Source: Glandiceps talaboti (taxonomy: Eukaryota; Hemichordata; Enteropneusta; Spengelidae). Taken from it: a DNA stretch of 57,500 nucleotides. The position numbers and the translations under genes are program-made. The stretch is taken from NCBI RefSeq assembly GCF_964340395.1, contig NC_135561.1, positions 13,945,461 to 14,002,960 of the forward strand. The letters run 5' to 3'. Position 1 is the stretch's first letter, and every line of letters starts with the position of its first letter. This document shows, piece by piece, positions 46,121 through 57,333 of the stretch. The notes below the pieces were generated by a model, which searched no databases, had not been told where the DNA came from, and saw nothing but the letters and a program-made list of their open reading frames with translations.

Positions 46121-46437
46121 CTGGAGAAGGTCGTTAAGTTTTTCAGCAAGGAAAATTAAAAAAAAAATATGTACACACAGGAATCCTCGCTCATCCTAGT
46201 TCCAGGATGTGGTCACATAATATTATCCTAGTGCTAGGAATAGAGGCACAGTCATGTACCGGCAGTTGTTGTTTTTTGTTTTTGTTTTTGTTTTTGCTTA
46301 TACTGCGTGCTTGTCTTTATCTCGCAAAACCAAGACGTATTTCATTGTATGTGCAGTAGCGTATATGATAAATAAACATTATTACTATTATCTACCAACC
46401 TACCGATTAACGCACACACACACGCACGCATACACAA

Positions 46438-48125
46438 ACATACATACATACATACATACATACATACATACATACATACATACATACATACATACATCCC
46501 AGATAGCACACCTGTGGTGGGCCAACGTTGGCCCAACGAAAGTAGATCAGTTGGGCCAACGTCAGGAACTGAGGTTGGCCCAACGTCGTTTTGTCCGTCG
46601 GCCCAACGTTGGCTCACTGGTGGCAAGAAATAGGTTGGCACAACGTTGGCCCAACTTTGGACACTGGCAAGGTTGGCCCAACGTTGGCCCAACAGTGGCA
46701 AGAAATAGGTAGGCACAACGTTGGCCCAACATTGCTAATTGGTGGTAAGGTTGGCCCAACGTTGGGCCACTGTTGGCCCAATGGTGCTTCACTGCATAAT
46801 GGCAAGCTGCCCACAGATCTATCAGAGATTCCATACAGGGCTGAATGTGATTCAAATACACTAAACAAGACACAAAATATTGGATTTTATCAAATATTTA
46901 TTGCTAGTGTACAAGTAATGATATTACACAGTTCCCGCTTTTTTTTCTTTTCTTTTTTTGAATATTTGGAAATATCTAAAACTTATCTTAAATGTAATTG
47001 TGTGTGGAATGTATGACATCTTGCTAACAGAGTTCAAAGTAATAAAGGCTGTAGACATGGCAGAATTTATAATAAAATGGTTGCCCTATGGACAATGTCT
47101 CCTCACACCAACTTTGAATGCTAAAAATACCACCAATGGTGTTGTAGCACAACTGTACAATGTACTGTTTTGAAAATATTTATTCGCATGGTGAGCATGC
47201 TAGGTATACATGTTCATTTGGTGAATCACACTTTCTTGACCCCAAAGACTGTATTATGTATGTAGCACAGAATGAACCTGTTTAATCATAGAGAGTATTT
47301 TTAAAACAGTGTTTCCAAGCAACCTTAAACAGAGGGTAATCTTCATGCAATTGACATTGACATGTGAAGTAGCCCATAAAAGATTTTAATGATTTTATTG
47401 CATCTATAAAACTATAACTTTTCATTTTGCATGAGTTTCAAACCCAGAATCACATTTGTTGATGCAAAATGCACATCTGTGATGCAATCATTTTGATTTT
47501 GTCCAAATGTTTTTGAAGAAAATCTGCAAGAATAACACTTTCAGAAACATCTCCCCAAGTTTCAGTCTCATTGACCAAGTTCTTTTTGAGATATAAGTTT
47601 TTGACCAAAAATGAACATTTTTCCACCTAATTTGCATATCACTCATGAAATCATAGTATGCTTAGTATTTCTTTGTCTATACACCCACAGATGCATCCCT
47701 GTTAAATTTCAGCCCAATCTGCTGAGTAGTTTTGGAATTATAGCGTTTTGACCAAAAAGACACATTTTTAGCCCTAATTTGCATATTACTGAGGGAATCA
47801 TCATGTCATGAACAAATCTTAATTTACTCACCCCTAAGAATGTCCCCACCAAATTTCATGCCAATCTGCCTTGTAGTTTTGGAGTTTAAGTTTTTTGACC
47901 AAAAATCACATTTTTTGACCCAAAACCCATATCTGTGATACTATCATTTTCATTTGAACAATTTCCCAACTAGATACCAGAAGTAACATGACCACCAAAT
48001 ATCAAAGCCATCGGTCCAGCAGTTTTTGACTTTAAGTTGTTTACACACACACACACACATACAGACAGACAGACACTTTGCCATCCCTATAGCACTACTG
48101 AACCTCAGTTCAGTTGTGCTAAAAA
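46438..48125. mobile_element. Helentron-like non-autonomous element with tandem repeats and 3' hairpin
   Basis: It opens with (CATA)n and about 290 bp of GTTGGCCCAACGTTGGCCCA-type repeats (46505-46790). A long AT-rich body follows, with internal similarity (TTTGACCAAAAA and AATTTGCATATCACT, three or more times from 47480 to 47950), then (CA)n and (GACA)n. It closes with the hairpin TAGCACTACTGAACC/GTTCAGTTGTGCTA at 48090-48121. Tandem repeats at one end and a short hairpin at the other fit Helentron-related elements, but no replication protein is present here. The open frames over the repeats are artefacts. Confidence 0.5.
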
Positions 48126-48202
48126 TCACTCTTGTTCATCATCACTTGAGTCAAGGTTCAGGTTAAGAGCCTTGAACTTCCTTGCTTGCTCTCTATCTCT
48201 TT
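48126..48202 (-). CDS. DUF4806-type gene, terminal exon f
   Basis: Acceptor TTTGCAG|AA. It encodes RDREQARKFKALNLNLDSSD then DEQE and TGA. The acidic end is plausible for this family. The hairpin of the Helentron-like element ends five bases beyond the stop. Confidence 0.65.
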
Positions 48203-48667
48203 CTGCAAATAAAGAAGTAAAATTTTAGGCAGTCATGTTTTGTTGATTTTAAATCATAGGTGTTTTCTCAGACTCCAGCATGTGAGTCAAAATTAAGTCA
48301 TTTATACATGTAAACTGCCAGATACTGAAAAAAGATAAAATTATTACCAATATTTTTAACTGTTACAGCATATCTTCATGGCTGACAAGGTAAAAATTAA
48401 ATGTTTCTATGTCAAACACTTCACGAGACCTTCAATTATAGTTTCAATAGTAAAACATGAATTTCCTGAAAGCAGGGACAACATTTTGGAGGCTGGTTTC
48501 AACACACTTCCTCTTTCACAGTTACAACTTACAAAGTAACAAGTCAACTGATTGGAAAAATATATATGCACCATAAAGAAATGAGTATTTTGAAGTCAGG
48601 CTGACATCTGTGATCTTGATTTAGTTCACTGAGGTCATGAATATTTGATATGACACTATAATTGTAC

Positions 48668-48784
48668 CTTTTTGCTTTTCTGCCCTCTTTTTTCAACCCC
48701 CATCCCGGTCGCTGGCATACTTCAGCCAGTTCTTGATGGCTGCCTCACAGTCAGCCTCCTTTACATTAGACTGTTTGGCTGCAT
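48668..48784 (-). CDS. DUF4806-type gene, exon e, with in-frame TGA
   Basis: Acceptor CATTCCAG|AT, donor AAAAG|GTACAA. It encodes AAKQSNVKEADCEAAIKNWL then KYASDRDGG, TGA, KKRAEKQK. Related proteins carry Arg after GG as I recall, so TGA may come from a CGA codon by C-to-T change. Phases match exons d and f. Confidence 0.65.
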
Positions 48785-49191
48785 CTGGAATGGCAAATGT
48801 TGCATGAGATTTCGATTCATTACTGATTTTTTTTTTTTTTTATTTCTTTGATCCCTGGCTAGTGCCACTTTTTTGAGACATAACATAATTTGGATGGTAT
48901 AATTTTTATGAATATCACTCTAAAAGCTTTTGTCAAATTATTTGGCACCATGAGAGAATATAGAAGTCCATCACTTGTGCCTCTTACAATCCTGGGGTTA
49001 ATTAGGATTATTTATAATGTACTGCATTACTCTGGTATACTCATTTCATTACCTTGGTTAATAAACTAATAAAGTAAAACTGAATATCAATGTGAGCAGC
49101 ACTGTGAAAAATAAATAATAATACAGAATTCGCCTTGCAGAGACATTATCCCTCTGTTAGGATACATGCAAAATCTTAATTGAGAAATTAC

Positions 49192-49357
49192 CTTTGATAA
49201 TTGTTGCAATACTCAGTTGTGAAAGGGCATGTTTTTTTAGTTTCCCTTTTCCCAGCCAGTTGTAGATCGTGGATAATGATTGAGAGAACATGGCCACCAT
49301 TATCCTCTCCACCACATCCTTGGAAGAAACACCTCCCAAGGTACTGAGATGGCGTAC
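49192..49357 (-). CDS. DUF4806-type gene, exon d (core)
   Basis: Acceptor ATTCCAG|GTA, donor AAAG|GTAATT. It encodes VRHLSTLGGVSSKDVVERIM, then an internal stretch, YNWLGKGKLKKHALSQL and SIATIIK. The spacing of LSTLGG, the hydrophobic helix and YNWLGKG is characteristic of DUF4806. Confidence 0.7.
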
Positions 49358-49559
49358 CTGGAATATATAATTGAAAGAGTGTACAGGAAACATAAGTAGC
49401 AGAAGACTTTAACCATGTTATCATAACATTGCAGGGTTAAGTTTTATGTTGGAAATACCCCAGTATATAATTTTTTTTCATTTATTTGTTGATTTATATA
49501 TTTATTTTTATAGCAGTACGGTGATAAAGAGGTCCATTCATTTATTCAAAAAATGCAAG

Positions 49560-49564
<5 letters not shown>

Positions 49565-49600
<36 letters not shown>
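49565..49600. repeat. AT dinucleotide microsatellite
   Basis: An uninterrupted (AT)n run in the intron between exons c and d of the DUF4806-type gene. A poly(G) tract lies at 49629-49647. Confidence 0.9.
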
Positions 49601-49603
<3 letters not shown>

Positions 49604-49967
49604 TACTTAATTTAGTCCCAGACAAGAGGGGGGGGGGGCGGGGGGGTTTAGGGCTGGGGTAAAAGATAAGCCGACATAAACTATTTTGAATGTGAATGGT
49701 TCAACCGACTTTAGGACGTCCTCGGTGTTTGACTTCAGCATAGAAGCACTGAATACGCACACACAACCCATTCTGTATCATTCAATTTCTACGTCCCTAA
49801 AGTAACCCCTTCCTACCATACCCTACGGTGTTGTCCACTCCAAAGGGCACTTTCATGAACATCGATATTAAGTATGTGTTCTTTTCGACTGTTCTCCCTG
49901 GTCGTCTTGATCTATTCTGTATAATTTGTTCATTATTTTCTTCACTTGAGTTTCTAAGTTTATTAAA

Positions 49968-50500
49968 ATGGCCCTGGTTTACAAAGTTCAACCTTCTTGA
50001 GCAACAAATGTAGGAATGGTAGAAAGAGAGAGAATATGGCTTGTTTGATGGTTTGAGTGGAGTGAGAGCACTTTGGCTTTGGATCAAAAGCCTTACCACC
50101 TTTCGTGTATGAACCCGAACTAACTCCAAGCCGTGATTTGTTTTGGCTTAACAGATTAATCCTTATTTCGGCCCTGGGCCACTTTGGTTTTGAGTGTGAA
50201 CGAGGTATAAGTAAAAAACAAAAACCCAGAGTACGACTACGTTCACACTCAAATCCAAAAGTGGCCCAGGGCCGACATAAGGATTAGCCTGATAAGCCAA
50301 AAAATGTTACGACTCGACTTACATTCATGAAAGGTTTTTGCGTTTGACCCGACCTAACATTCCAAAGTCATAGCACCCTCATTCCAACGTAATGGCGGCC
50401 GTCGGACAACCACAAGCAAGGTTGTTCTCTCTCTTTCTTTTATTCTTACGCTTTTTACACTCAAGAAGGTCGAACTCTGTTAAACAGGTCATTGAATACA
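49968..50500. mobile_element. Long foldback element
   Basis: Left-arm pieces GTTCAACCTTCTTGAG, AGAAAGAGAGAGAA, TTTTGGCTTA, AATCCTTATTTCGGCCCTGG and GAGTGTGAACG are all found, complemented and in reverse order, between 50212 and 50500. The arms are about 250 bp. A 110-codon minus-strand open frame near its left end is not a recognisable gene. Confidence 0.75.
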
Positions 50501-51189
50501 TGGTATTTTTTTAATTATTTCATAAATACAGCCATATTCTCCACAGTGTGACGTAATACAGGACAAAAAGAAACACCCGTATACCCCCTGTTCTACAGGA
50601 ACTACTTTGAGAGTGCATATATTTCGCCGGGATATTTCGTAATACATGTACTCAAATCACTGCCGGTACAGTGTAGTTTATGTTTTTCTTGCAAAAAGTG
50701 GCATGTCGGCAATATTTTATTTAGATTGGGTAGAACATTATCAATGTTATAAAATTTTATTGAGTCTAGAAGTGCATATGACATTCGTTTCGGCTGCCGG
50801 ATTCAGTTGACGGTACGGAACCCAGCTGACGCAGTGACAGCACTGCACTGTAAAGTTCTGATATGCGCTGTCGTTTAGATGTCAATATCTAATAATTTAG
50901 ACCGAGAGTAATGATTCTACGAACTATCAATGTAAATATCTCAAGAAATTTTCTTGTGACGTACTTGCGATGATTTGTTTGTAATCAAAACATCGGAAGT
51001 CGGAGACCAAACGAAAAGTGAGCAGCTGTATCAGCGCGAGACGGTCAGGTCATCACACTAATTTGCATATGACCTCATAATGTTTTTGTTTTTTCGCTGA
51101 CACAAATATAGTTCGATAAAACATCCCAATTATAATTTGTGATCTAGTTTCAAAAAAATATTGTTATATTTATCGCTTTGTTTATGAGA

Positions 51190-51362
51190 TAAATATATAA
51201 TCCCATGGTACCCACGTTAGTGTTACGTCATAATTCTACTCGTAGGATGGGCAGACTTTTATAAATTCTCGCCTACTGCTCGAGTTTATATCAGTCCGCC
51301 CATCCTAATCGTAGAATTATGACGTAACACTAACTTGGATATCATGGGATTATATATAAATA
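51190..51362. mobile_element. Hairpin element
   Basis: TATATAATCCCATGGTACCC, TTAGTGTTACGTCATAATTC and TAGGATGGGC pair with the complementary run at 51290-51360. It ends 28 bases from exon c of the DUF4806-type gene. Confidence 0.8.
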
Positions 51363-51389
51363 GGTGTGCAAATACTGGGTTGATTTTAC

Positions 51390-51485
51390 CTGTTTCCTGA
51401 CACCTTGAACAGCTTTTGTTTTTTTCTTTCCTCCAAGTCTTTCCTACCGTCTTCATCGTCACCCCCGTCACTGGAGTCGTGATCA
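51390..51485 (-). CDS. DUF4806-type gene, exon c (acidic linker)
   Basis: Acceptor TTTCCCAG|T, donor AACAG|GTAAAA. It encodes DHDSSDGGDDEDGRKDLEER then KKQKLFKVSGN. It leaves in phase 2, while the next recognised exon needs phase 0, so an exon is missing between them. Confidence 0.55.
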
Positions 51486-51842
51486 CTGGGAAAATGCTTT
51501 GGTCATTTACGCCTGTTGAAACAAAAGTTTTGTATGTGAAAAGTAAATTATCATTCACTAGGCTTGCGAAATCTGGATAAGATGAGGTCTTGTGGTGCAG
51601 GATGCCTATGTATTTGATTTTTAAAAAAGGCCAACCCAACTTTTCATTAGTAGAAATGTGTAGAGGAAATTTTTCAAGGATTTTTTTTTTATGCTTGCAT
51701 CGATCTCTTTTATTTACTGGATCTATGATTCAACAAAGAAATCAAATTGACATGGCCCTAGTCAACACTTCAATTATTGTATATGATGCTCAACCTGTGC
51801 ATCATTTTGTTTTCCCCTATGGGCATCACCTAATAATACTGT

Positions 51843-52045
51843 AACAATGTACACATGTTGGTTGACTGACACTGAGAGCAATACGGTACGTTTGTTCCCT
51901 CAGGACTAGCCAGTCACACCAAAACAGTCTCGTTTCCTCCGAGGGCATAGCCCAAGGGGAAACAAGACTGTTTTGGTGTGACTGGCTAGTCCTGAGGGGA
52001 ACAAACATACAACGTTGCATGAATAATGTCAGTCGACATGTGTTT
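51843..52045. mobile_element. Hairpin element
   Basis: The left arm (GTTTGTTCCCTCAGGACTAG then CCAGTCACACCAAAACAGTC) is complemented at 51958-52010. Weaker pairing runs outwards to ACACATG and CATGTGT. Confidence 0.8.
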
Positions 52046-52472
52046 TATAACACACCAAACAAGAATCAGAAGTTTCGCTGCCAATACTGGTTGCGGCTGC
52101 AGACAAGAAAGCCATTGTTTACAAACAATTGTTGGGCTATGCAAATGTCGTCTGCATGCACACGCATGAGATGACGTTGTTACCAGGCAACAACCGATGG
52201 TCATGTTTCCCTTGGGGAACATTACCACATACTTTTTGACTGGTACGTCATTGATCGTGGAACAGCGCGATATGATTCTGATCACGTGGTGTGTCATTGA
52301 CCAATAGCAATGCATATTAGATATGATCATGAGGTCTGGATAGGATGACATCTTGTGTTATAAGATAAGTTGTAGACTGCCTAAGATTCCTATGTTTGTG
52401 ATAAGGCCCAGCTAAAAATTCATGATTAACATTTTTTGTACAATACATAAAGTTGGCTTTACAGCTCTATAC

Positions 52473-52560
52473 CTCCGTCATTGGTCCTCTTCAGAGGTGG
52501 CAAGGTCACTGAGGCCATCTTCTGCCTTTTTACAGGCCTTGCGTGCCCGCTCAAAGCTCT
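52473..52560 (-). CDS. DUF4806-type gene, exon b, with in-frame TGA
   Basis: Acceptor AATATAG|AG, donor CGGAG|GTATAG. It encodes ESFERARKACKKAEDGLSDL then ATSEEDQ, TGA, R. The phase enters at 1 and leaves at 2, matching both neighbours, which supports the exon despite the stop. Confidence 0.6.
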
Positions 52561-52951
52561 CTATATTGACAGGAAAGATACATATCATGTCTCAAAGAAG
52601 TCACAAAAAGGGTACTTCAGGAATATATTTCATAAATGTATATTATCAGTCTAAGAGTAAAATCTCCACACCAATTAAGATATGTCTCTTTCCTAATTTT
52701 TAGGGTTTTAATGTTTTCTCACATTATTGATTTAAAGATAACTTCTAACAGATAAAATGACAGAATAATCTTGGGATGGTCCAGTCATTGTCAGAGGGAG
52801 CACAGAAGACACCATCAACTTGAGAATAAACAGTTAGTTACTGCTGTCCTTCAGATGATTAAATACATAGCTAGTAATACATCCTTTACCTCTAACTCTA
52901 AATGTTCCAAATTTCAATAAAATACTGCAACTACTTATAACACACACCAAC

Positions 52952-53134
52952 CTGTTTCTTTTAAGAGCTGCACGTCATAGCTTTCCCAGCCTGGTTGGGA
53001 GGGTTCCAAGTTCATGATCATATTGGTAAACTTCAGGCCTTTGTGTGGTGGCCACCAACACTGTTTGAGGTCCTTGCCATAAAGCCAGGATCTTGGCACA
53101 ACATCAACTGTGTTGTCAGTTGGAAAAAGGACGA
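52952..53134 (-). CDS. DUF4806-type gene, exon a (N-terminal module)
   Basis: Acceptor CGACGCAG|TC, donor ACAG|GTTGGT. It encodes VLFPTDNTVDVVPRSWL, then KQCWWPPHKG and, after a gap, SQPGWESYDVQLLKET. The pattern V..F..D..V.VVP..W followed by C.WPP matches the N-terminal part of many DUF4806-containing proteins as I remember them. An open frame continues upstream to a possible Met at 53180, but the acceptor suggests an earlier exon. Confidence 0.65.
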
Positions 53135-53302
53135 CTGCGTCGGATAAGAATGAATAACAAAGATAAACCAATGTGACCATGGCTTTTGTCTTACCTTGGA
53201 GGAATTATACTGACAGTATAATTCCTTCAAGGTCTTACACTATCCATTACTGATAATACTTCAACAGCAAACACAGGCAAAGAGTTGGGTTATCAGCCAC
53301 TG

Positions 53303-54418
53303 CACAAACCACAGGGGCCATAGCGAGCATGTAATCGATCGATCGATCGATTGATTCATTATTTGGTCGAATGATTGATTGATTGTTTTTTCCTTCTATC
53401 CCTGGCTACTTTTCGGGCTACAGATGGTGTAGCCGATAATGACATGCAAATCATATGCAAGTCTACCAAGTTCCAACTCCCTAATGTGGAGTTATGAACC
53501 TGTATCACCCATGTTGTCTCTCAGCACACAGTCTCTATACAGAGGGACTGTGCTCAGCAGAACTACTTCTGAAACATTGAATGGGTCAATCAGAACAAGT
53601 TACTGCCTTCTAGCCCAAGGCCTAACTTGGTAACTAAGTAAGTTGGTAACTTGGAATGGGCCACCTTCTACCTTAGATTAGAGATCAAACCCTAACTTGG
53701 TAACTAAGTAAGTTGGTAACTTGGAATGGGCCACCTTCTACCTTAGAGATCAAACCCTAACTTGGTAACTAAGTAAGTTGGTAACTTGGAATGGGCCACC
53801 TTCTACCTTAGATTAGAGATCAAACCCTAACTTGGTAACTAAGTAAGTTGGTAACTTGGAATGGGCCACCTTCTACCTTAGAGATCAAACCCTAACTTGG
53901 TAACTAAGTAAGTTGGTAACTTGGAATAGGCCATGGCACCCCTACCTTAGATGCCAAGCCCTAACTTGGTAACTCCAGAAGTAAGTTGATAACTTGGAAT
54001 GGGCCACCCCCTACCTTACAGCCCACGCAGTAAGTTCATCATACCCCCCCCCCCCCATGATTTTTTTCTTTTTTTCGTGTACCCTATTTTCGTGTCGGAT
54101 ACACTTTCTATATGCCTACTTTTCTCTCTTTCAACTGTATCTTTACTATATAAATAAAGACACCTTGTCAATTGTTCTCTTCTTATCTAAATTAAAACAC
54201 CCCTAATCCCATGATCGGTTACAGTGAAAATGTTCATTATGCCTAATCTTTTGGCGGATAACACCCTATACAAACAATCAATCATGCATAAACTAGTATC
54301 ATATACTAGTTGAAAGAGAGAAAAGTAGCCAGGGAGAGAAGGAAAAAATAATCAATCAATCATTCGACCAAATAATCAATCAATCAATCGATTACATGCT
54401 CGCTGTCCCCTGTGCACA
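53303..54418. mobile_element. Element with about 110-bp terminal inverted repeats and a minisatellite core
   Basis: The left end (GAGCATGTAATCGATCG..., ATTATTTGGTCGAATGATTG, TTCCTTCT.TCCCTGGCTACT) is complemented at 54325-54417. The centre holds six units at 53622, 53692, 53757, 53827, 53892 and 53961, each with TAACTTGGTAACTAAGTAAG, TTGGTAACTTGGAATGGGCC and ACC. Spacing alternates 70, 65, 70, 65, 69 bp. It lies just upstream of exon a of the DUF4806-type gene. Confidence 0.75.
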
Positions 54419-57194
54419 AACTTTACTATTAGCTCCAGTAGCGGACTGCTAATCCTGCACATCTCAAACACTGAGCATGAAAGAAGGGTTATACTTCCAT
54501 GAACTTAGTCAACATTTTGACAGTTAATAAAGGGCATAATTAGAGTTATCTAGTGGAATACACAATGTATATACATCTATCAATGTTCTCATGACTAAGT
54601 TACTAACTGTTCCCATGACTATACAATAGACATGTATGGAGTACAGGAATTCTGTAGATTTAAAATGTAATGTTGCCTAGGAGAAAACAAACTTTTCCTC
54701 TCTGACTGAACTTGGTGGAGTTGTGAGGAACACATACTAGTATAGAATGGTTATGCAGAAAGTTTGAATCATGCAGCATTTACAATAAACCCAGGATGAA
54801 TTTATACCAGTACCTCATAAATATGGTACAACATAATAGCGCGAGATCTATATATTTTGGAACCAGTGTCTGAAAATTAATGTTTCAATGTATGTGCAAT
54901 TATTGCAGGAAATTTGTCTTGCTTGTAGAACAGATGCATGTAACTGAATCAGATATATATCACACACAAAAACAAACTGCAATGTCAAATTGCAGATCCA
55001 GAAAATATAGCCTGGTACTAGCGGTAGCCTGAATCCATCACACACAAAAACAAACTGCAATGTCAAATTGCAGATCCAGAAAATATAGCCCAGTAGCCTG
55101 AATCCATATTACATTAATCAACAGACAGAGGAAGTGACTACATACACTCTCAAACCACTATAAACCACTAGTCTGAGATACAGCGTGTCTTTTTTGGATC
55201 TATAAATCCCAAACTCAGTTTATATTGGGTAAAACAGGGTACAAAATTGTCAGCACAAAGACTATTAAATTCAACTATCATTGGGAAATTTCAGGAATAT
55301 CCACAGAGTACATTTTTTATCTAAACACAAATTATCATTATTTTTATGCCGATGCACCTATTTGTAGGTAAAAATAATGATGTAAGATAAAAAAATGTAA
55401 CTGTTTTTGTTAATTTGAGATGGGATTGACCAAAATGAAATTTACCTTTCTTTTTAGGAACAATAATATTTTTGTGTAAAAACTCTGATTGTCATATGCA
55501 CTATGTATGTGCCGACTCTGCAACTCAGACCTTGTTTGGTTCTTGCTACATGTGTACATCTGTATCACTGGGCAGTGTGCATACTTTGTACAAACACAAA
55601 ACACATATAATATTGTGTCACTGTTTTGTATACTACATAACAATGAGCATGCATGCTTATTGGTTGAAAGAGTGGAAAGGCCAGAGGTCAACTTTAGCAT
55701 AATTCTGCTGAAGTTGTACCACATACAACAACTGGTAAAAGTACGGTGCCACACATTGATACATAGTTTTAGCCAAGTTTTCACTTATTTTCACATTGGC
55801 ATGTAGCAAGTTACCTAGCTATAGCAGCCTTTGCAAAGGAGATCTCTTTTCTGCCATTTTTGGTGTAATTTTAACCGAAGATGATCTCATGTCTACGTCT
55901 ACTGATGGTTCCACAATAGTGGTTTCTCTGTTTGACCATGGCTGATATTACTTCCATGATCTGATCAACTTTTGGTCAAAATCAAGTTCACTGGAACAAC
56001 AAAGGTAAGAGTGACAATTTTTATCATTATTCTTGACATGTGGCAGATTGTGCTAGGGCTATATTTCTAGTTCAAGTACTGTTTTTTGAAACTTTTCAAA
56101 CTCTTTAATATATGCAGCAAATCCATGCATTTCTTCAATAGTGACTAAATACTTGGTGGTAGAACTGATTCCAAACTTTCCATATGTGACCCCAGTATGT
56201 CTGTGATGTTACAAATGTTTATTAAGATCTTGGCATTGCCATGTGTTGTTTCAGGATATTTTGAATAGACCATGGTAATTTATCCCAAAAACAGTGGAGA
56301 GGTCTACTAGCTATTGTCTATGTTTATCTTTAGATAGATGTTGTCACACATTGCCTGAATAGACAATGAGATACTTATTACTTCAGTGCATCTTTTGTCC
56401 TTGCAACTTGACTGTACAAGAGAAACAAAAGAAAAGGTGTAAAATACTAAATATGCATTTTATAGTTGAGAAGACAGACAGAACAGCTGTTACTGGTATC
56501 TTTCTTGATGCTGTAATGAACCCGTTTTTCCATGAGTCCCAGCTGACTTGAGATCCTCATGTAAATATTAGATAAACAATTAGGTTGTTTGCTGAAAACA
56601 AATCTTTTAGTATGACCATATCGAAATCACACTTGTAAATTTTATCCATTATCAGATACTCATCTGGTTGATCAATACATTTGATGCAATTGTTGTAATG
56701 TTCAATAACAAACTTTTTACACCATTCATTTTTTGTAATTTTTGCAGTCACTGAGTTACAAACACAGACTTAGTCAAATTGTTTTGCATTGATTTTCCAA
56801 ATAGGAAGCAATGATAAAAATGTTTTATAAATGAAAAATCCAATATAAATGCCCGGTCCTCATTCATATGGCCACTTTTAATTAATTGACCATTTATTTG
56901 AATATTCATTATGAAGACTTGGGGTTTCAAATGATATTCTTGAGTTAGAATTGAAATCAATCCAGGATTACTTACAGTGCTACAAAACTTTATTGCAATA
57001 AATTAATGAATTGAAGCAGTTCATCAATTGTCATTTTTACCTTTGCTCCTAACATGGCAGTATTACTTCAATGCTCATACATATGAAATCTTACGTATCA
57101 CTACAAACACCATTTATTTGTAGAGATGCTGTAACTTATATAGCTTATATATCTGCTAAGACAGTGCTCTATACCGCAGTGGCAGAGCGCAATA
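54419..57194. other. Unassigned sequence at the right flank
   Basis: It contains a direct repeat at 54958-55095 (CATCACACACAAAAACAAAC, TGCAATGTCAAATTGCAGAT, CCAGAAAATATAGCC, twice). Two adjacent minus-strand open frames (56557-56960) and a patch at 55840-56000 with coding-like fragments in two frames show no recognisable family. Confidence 0.4.
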
Positions 57195-57333
57195 GTTTTG
57201 GTAGTACTGGAACTCTTTCTTGGTTGTAACTCGGAGTTTCACGCATAGTGCGTGATGATAGTGTTGTCTGATGATCGCACTATGCGTGAAACTCTGAGTT
57301 ACAACCAAGAAAGAGTTCCAGTACTACCAAAAC
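57195..57333. mobile_element. Near-perfect hairpin element with TA target duplication
   Basis: GTTTTGGTAGTACTGGAACT...CACGCATAGTGCG pairs almost perfectly with the right half. TA flanks both sides (57193-57194, 57334-57335), as for Tc1/mariner-type miniature elements. Confidence 0.85.

Larger units (their letters stand above)
48126..53134 (-). pseudogene. DUF4806-type gene, six exons, two premature TGA codons
   Basis: Exons on the minus strand: 53134-52952, 52560-52473, 51485-51390, 49357-49192, 48784-48668 and 48202-48126. All have AG/GT borders. Phases agree at four of the five junctions. The order is an N-terminal module with VVPRSWL and CWWPP, a short basic helix (FERARKACKKAED), an acidic linker, then the DUF4806-like core (VRHLSTLGG...YNWLGKG) and a tail (AAIKNWLKYASDRDGG). 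DUF4806 function is unknown. In-frame TGA codons lie at 52478-52480 and 48693-48695. The join between exons 3 and 4 is out of phase, and the initiating exon was not found. It is probably a decayed copy; recoding or sequence error cannot be excluded. Confidence 0.7.

Noticed and set aside
46254-46873. Open frames rich in VGPTLAQRWP
   Set aside because: They arise from GTTGGCCCAAC-type palindromic tandem repeats, which translate similarly on both strands.
49797-50129. 110-codon minus-strand open frame
   Set aside because: It overlaps the left arm of a foldback element and lacks any family pattern or matching splice phase for the DUF4806-type gene.
57150-57190. tRNA-like string GCAGTGGCAGAGCGC
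   Set aside because: No complete cloverleaf or internal promoter boxes could be fitted.
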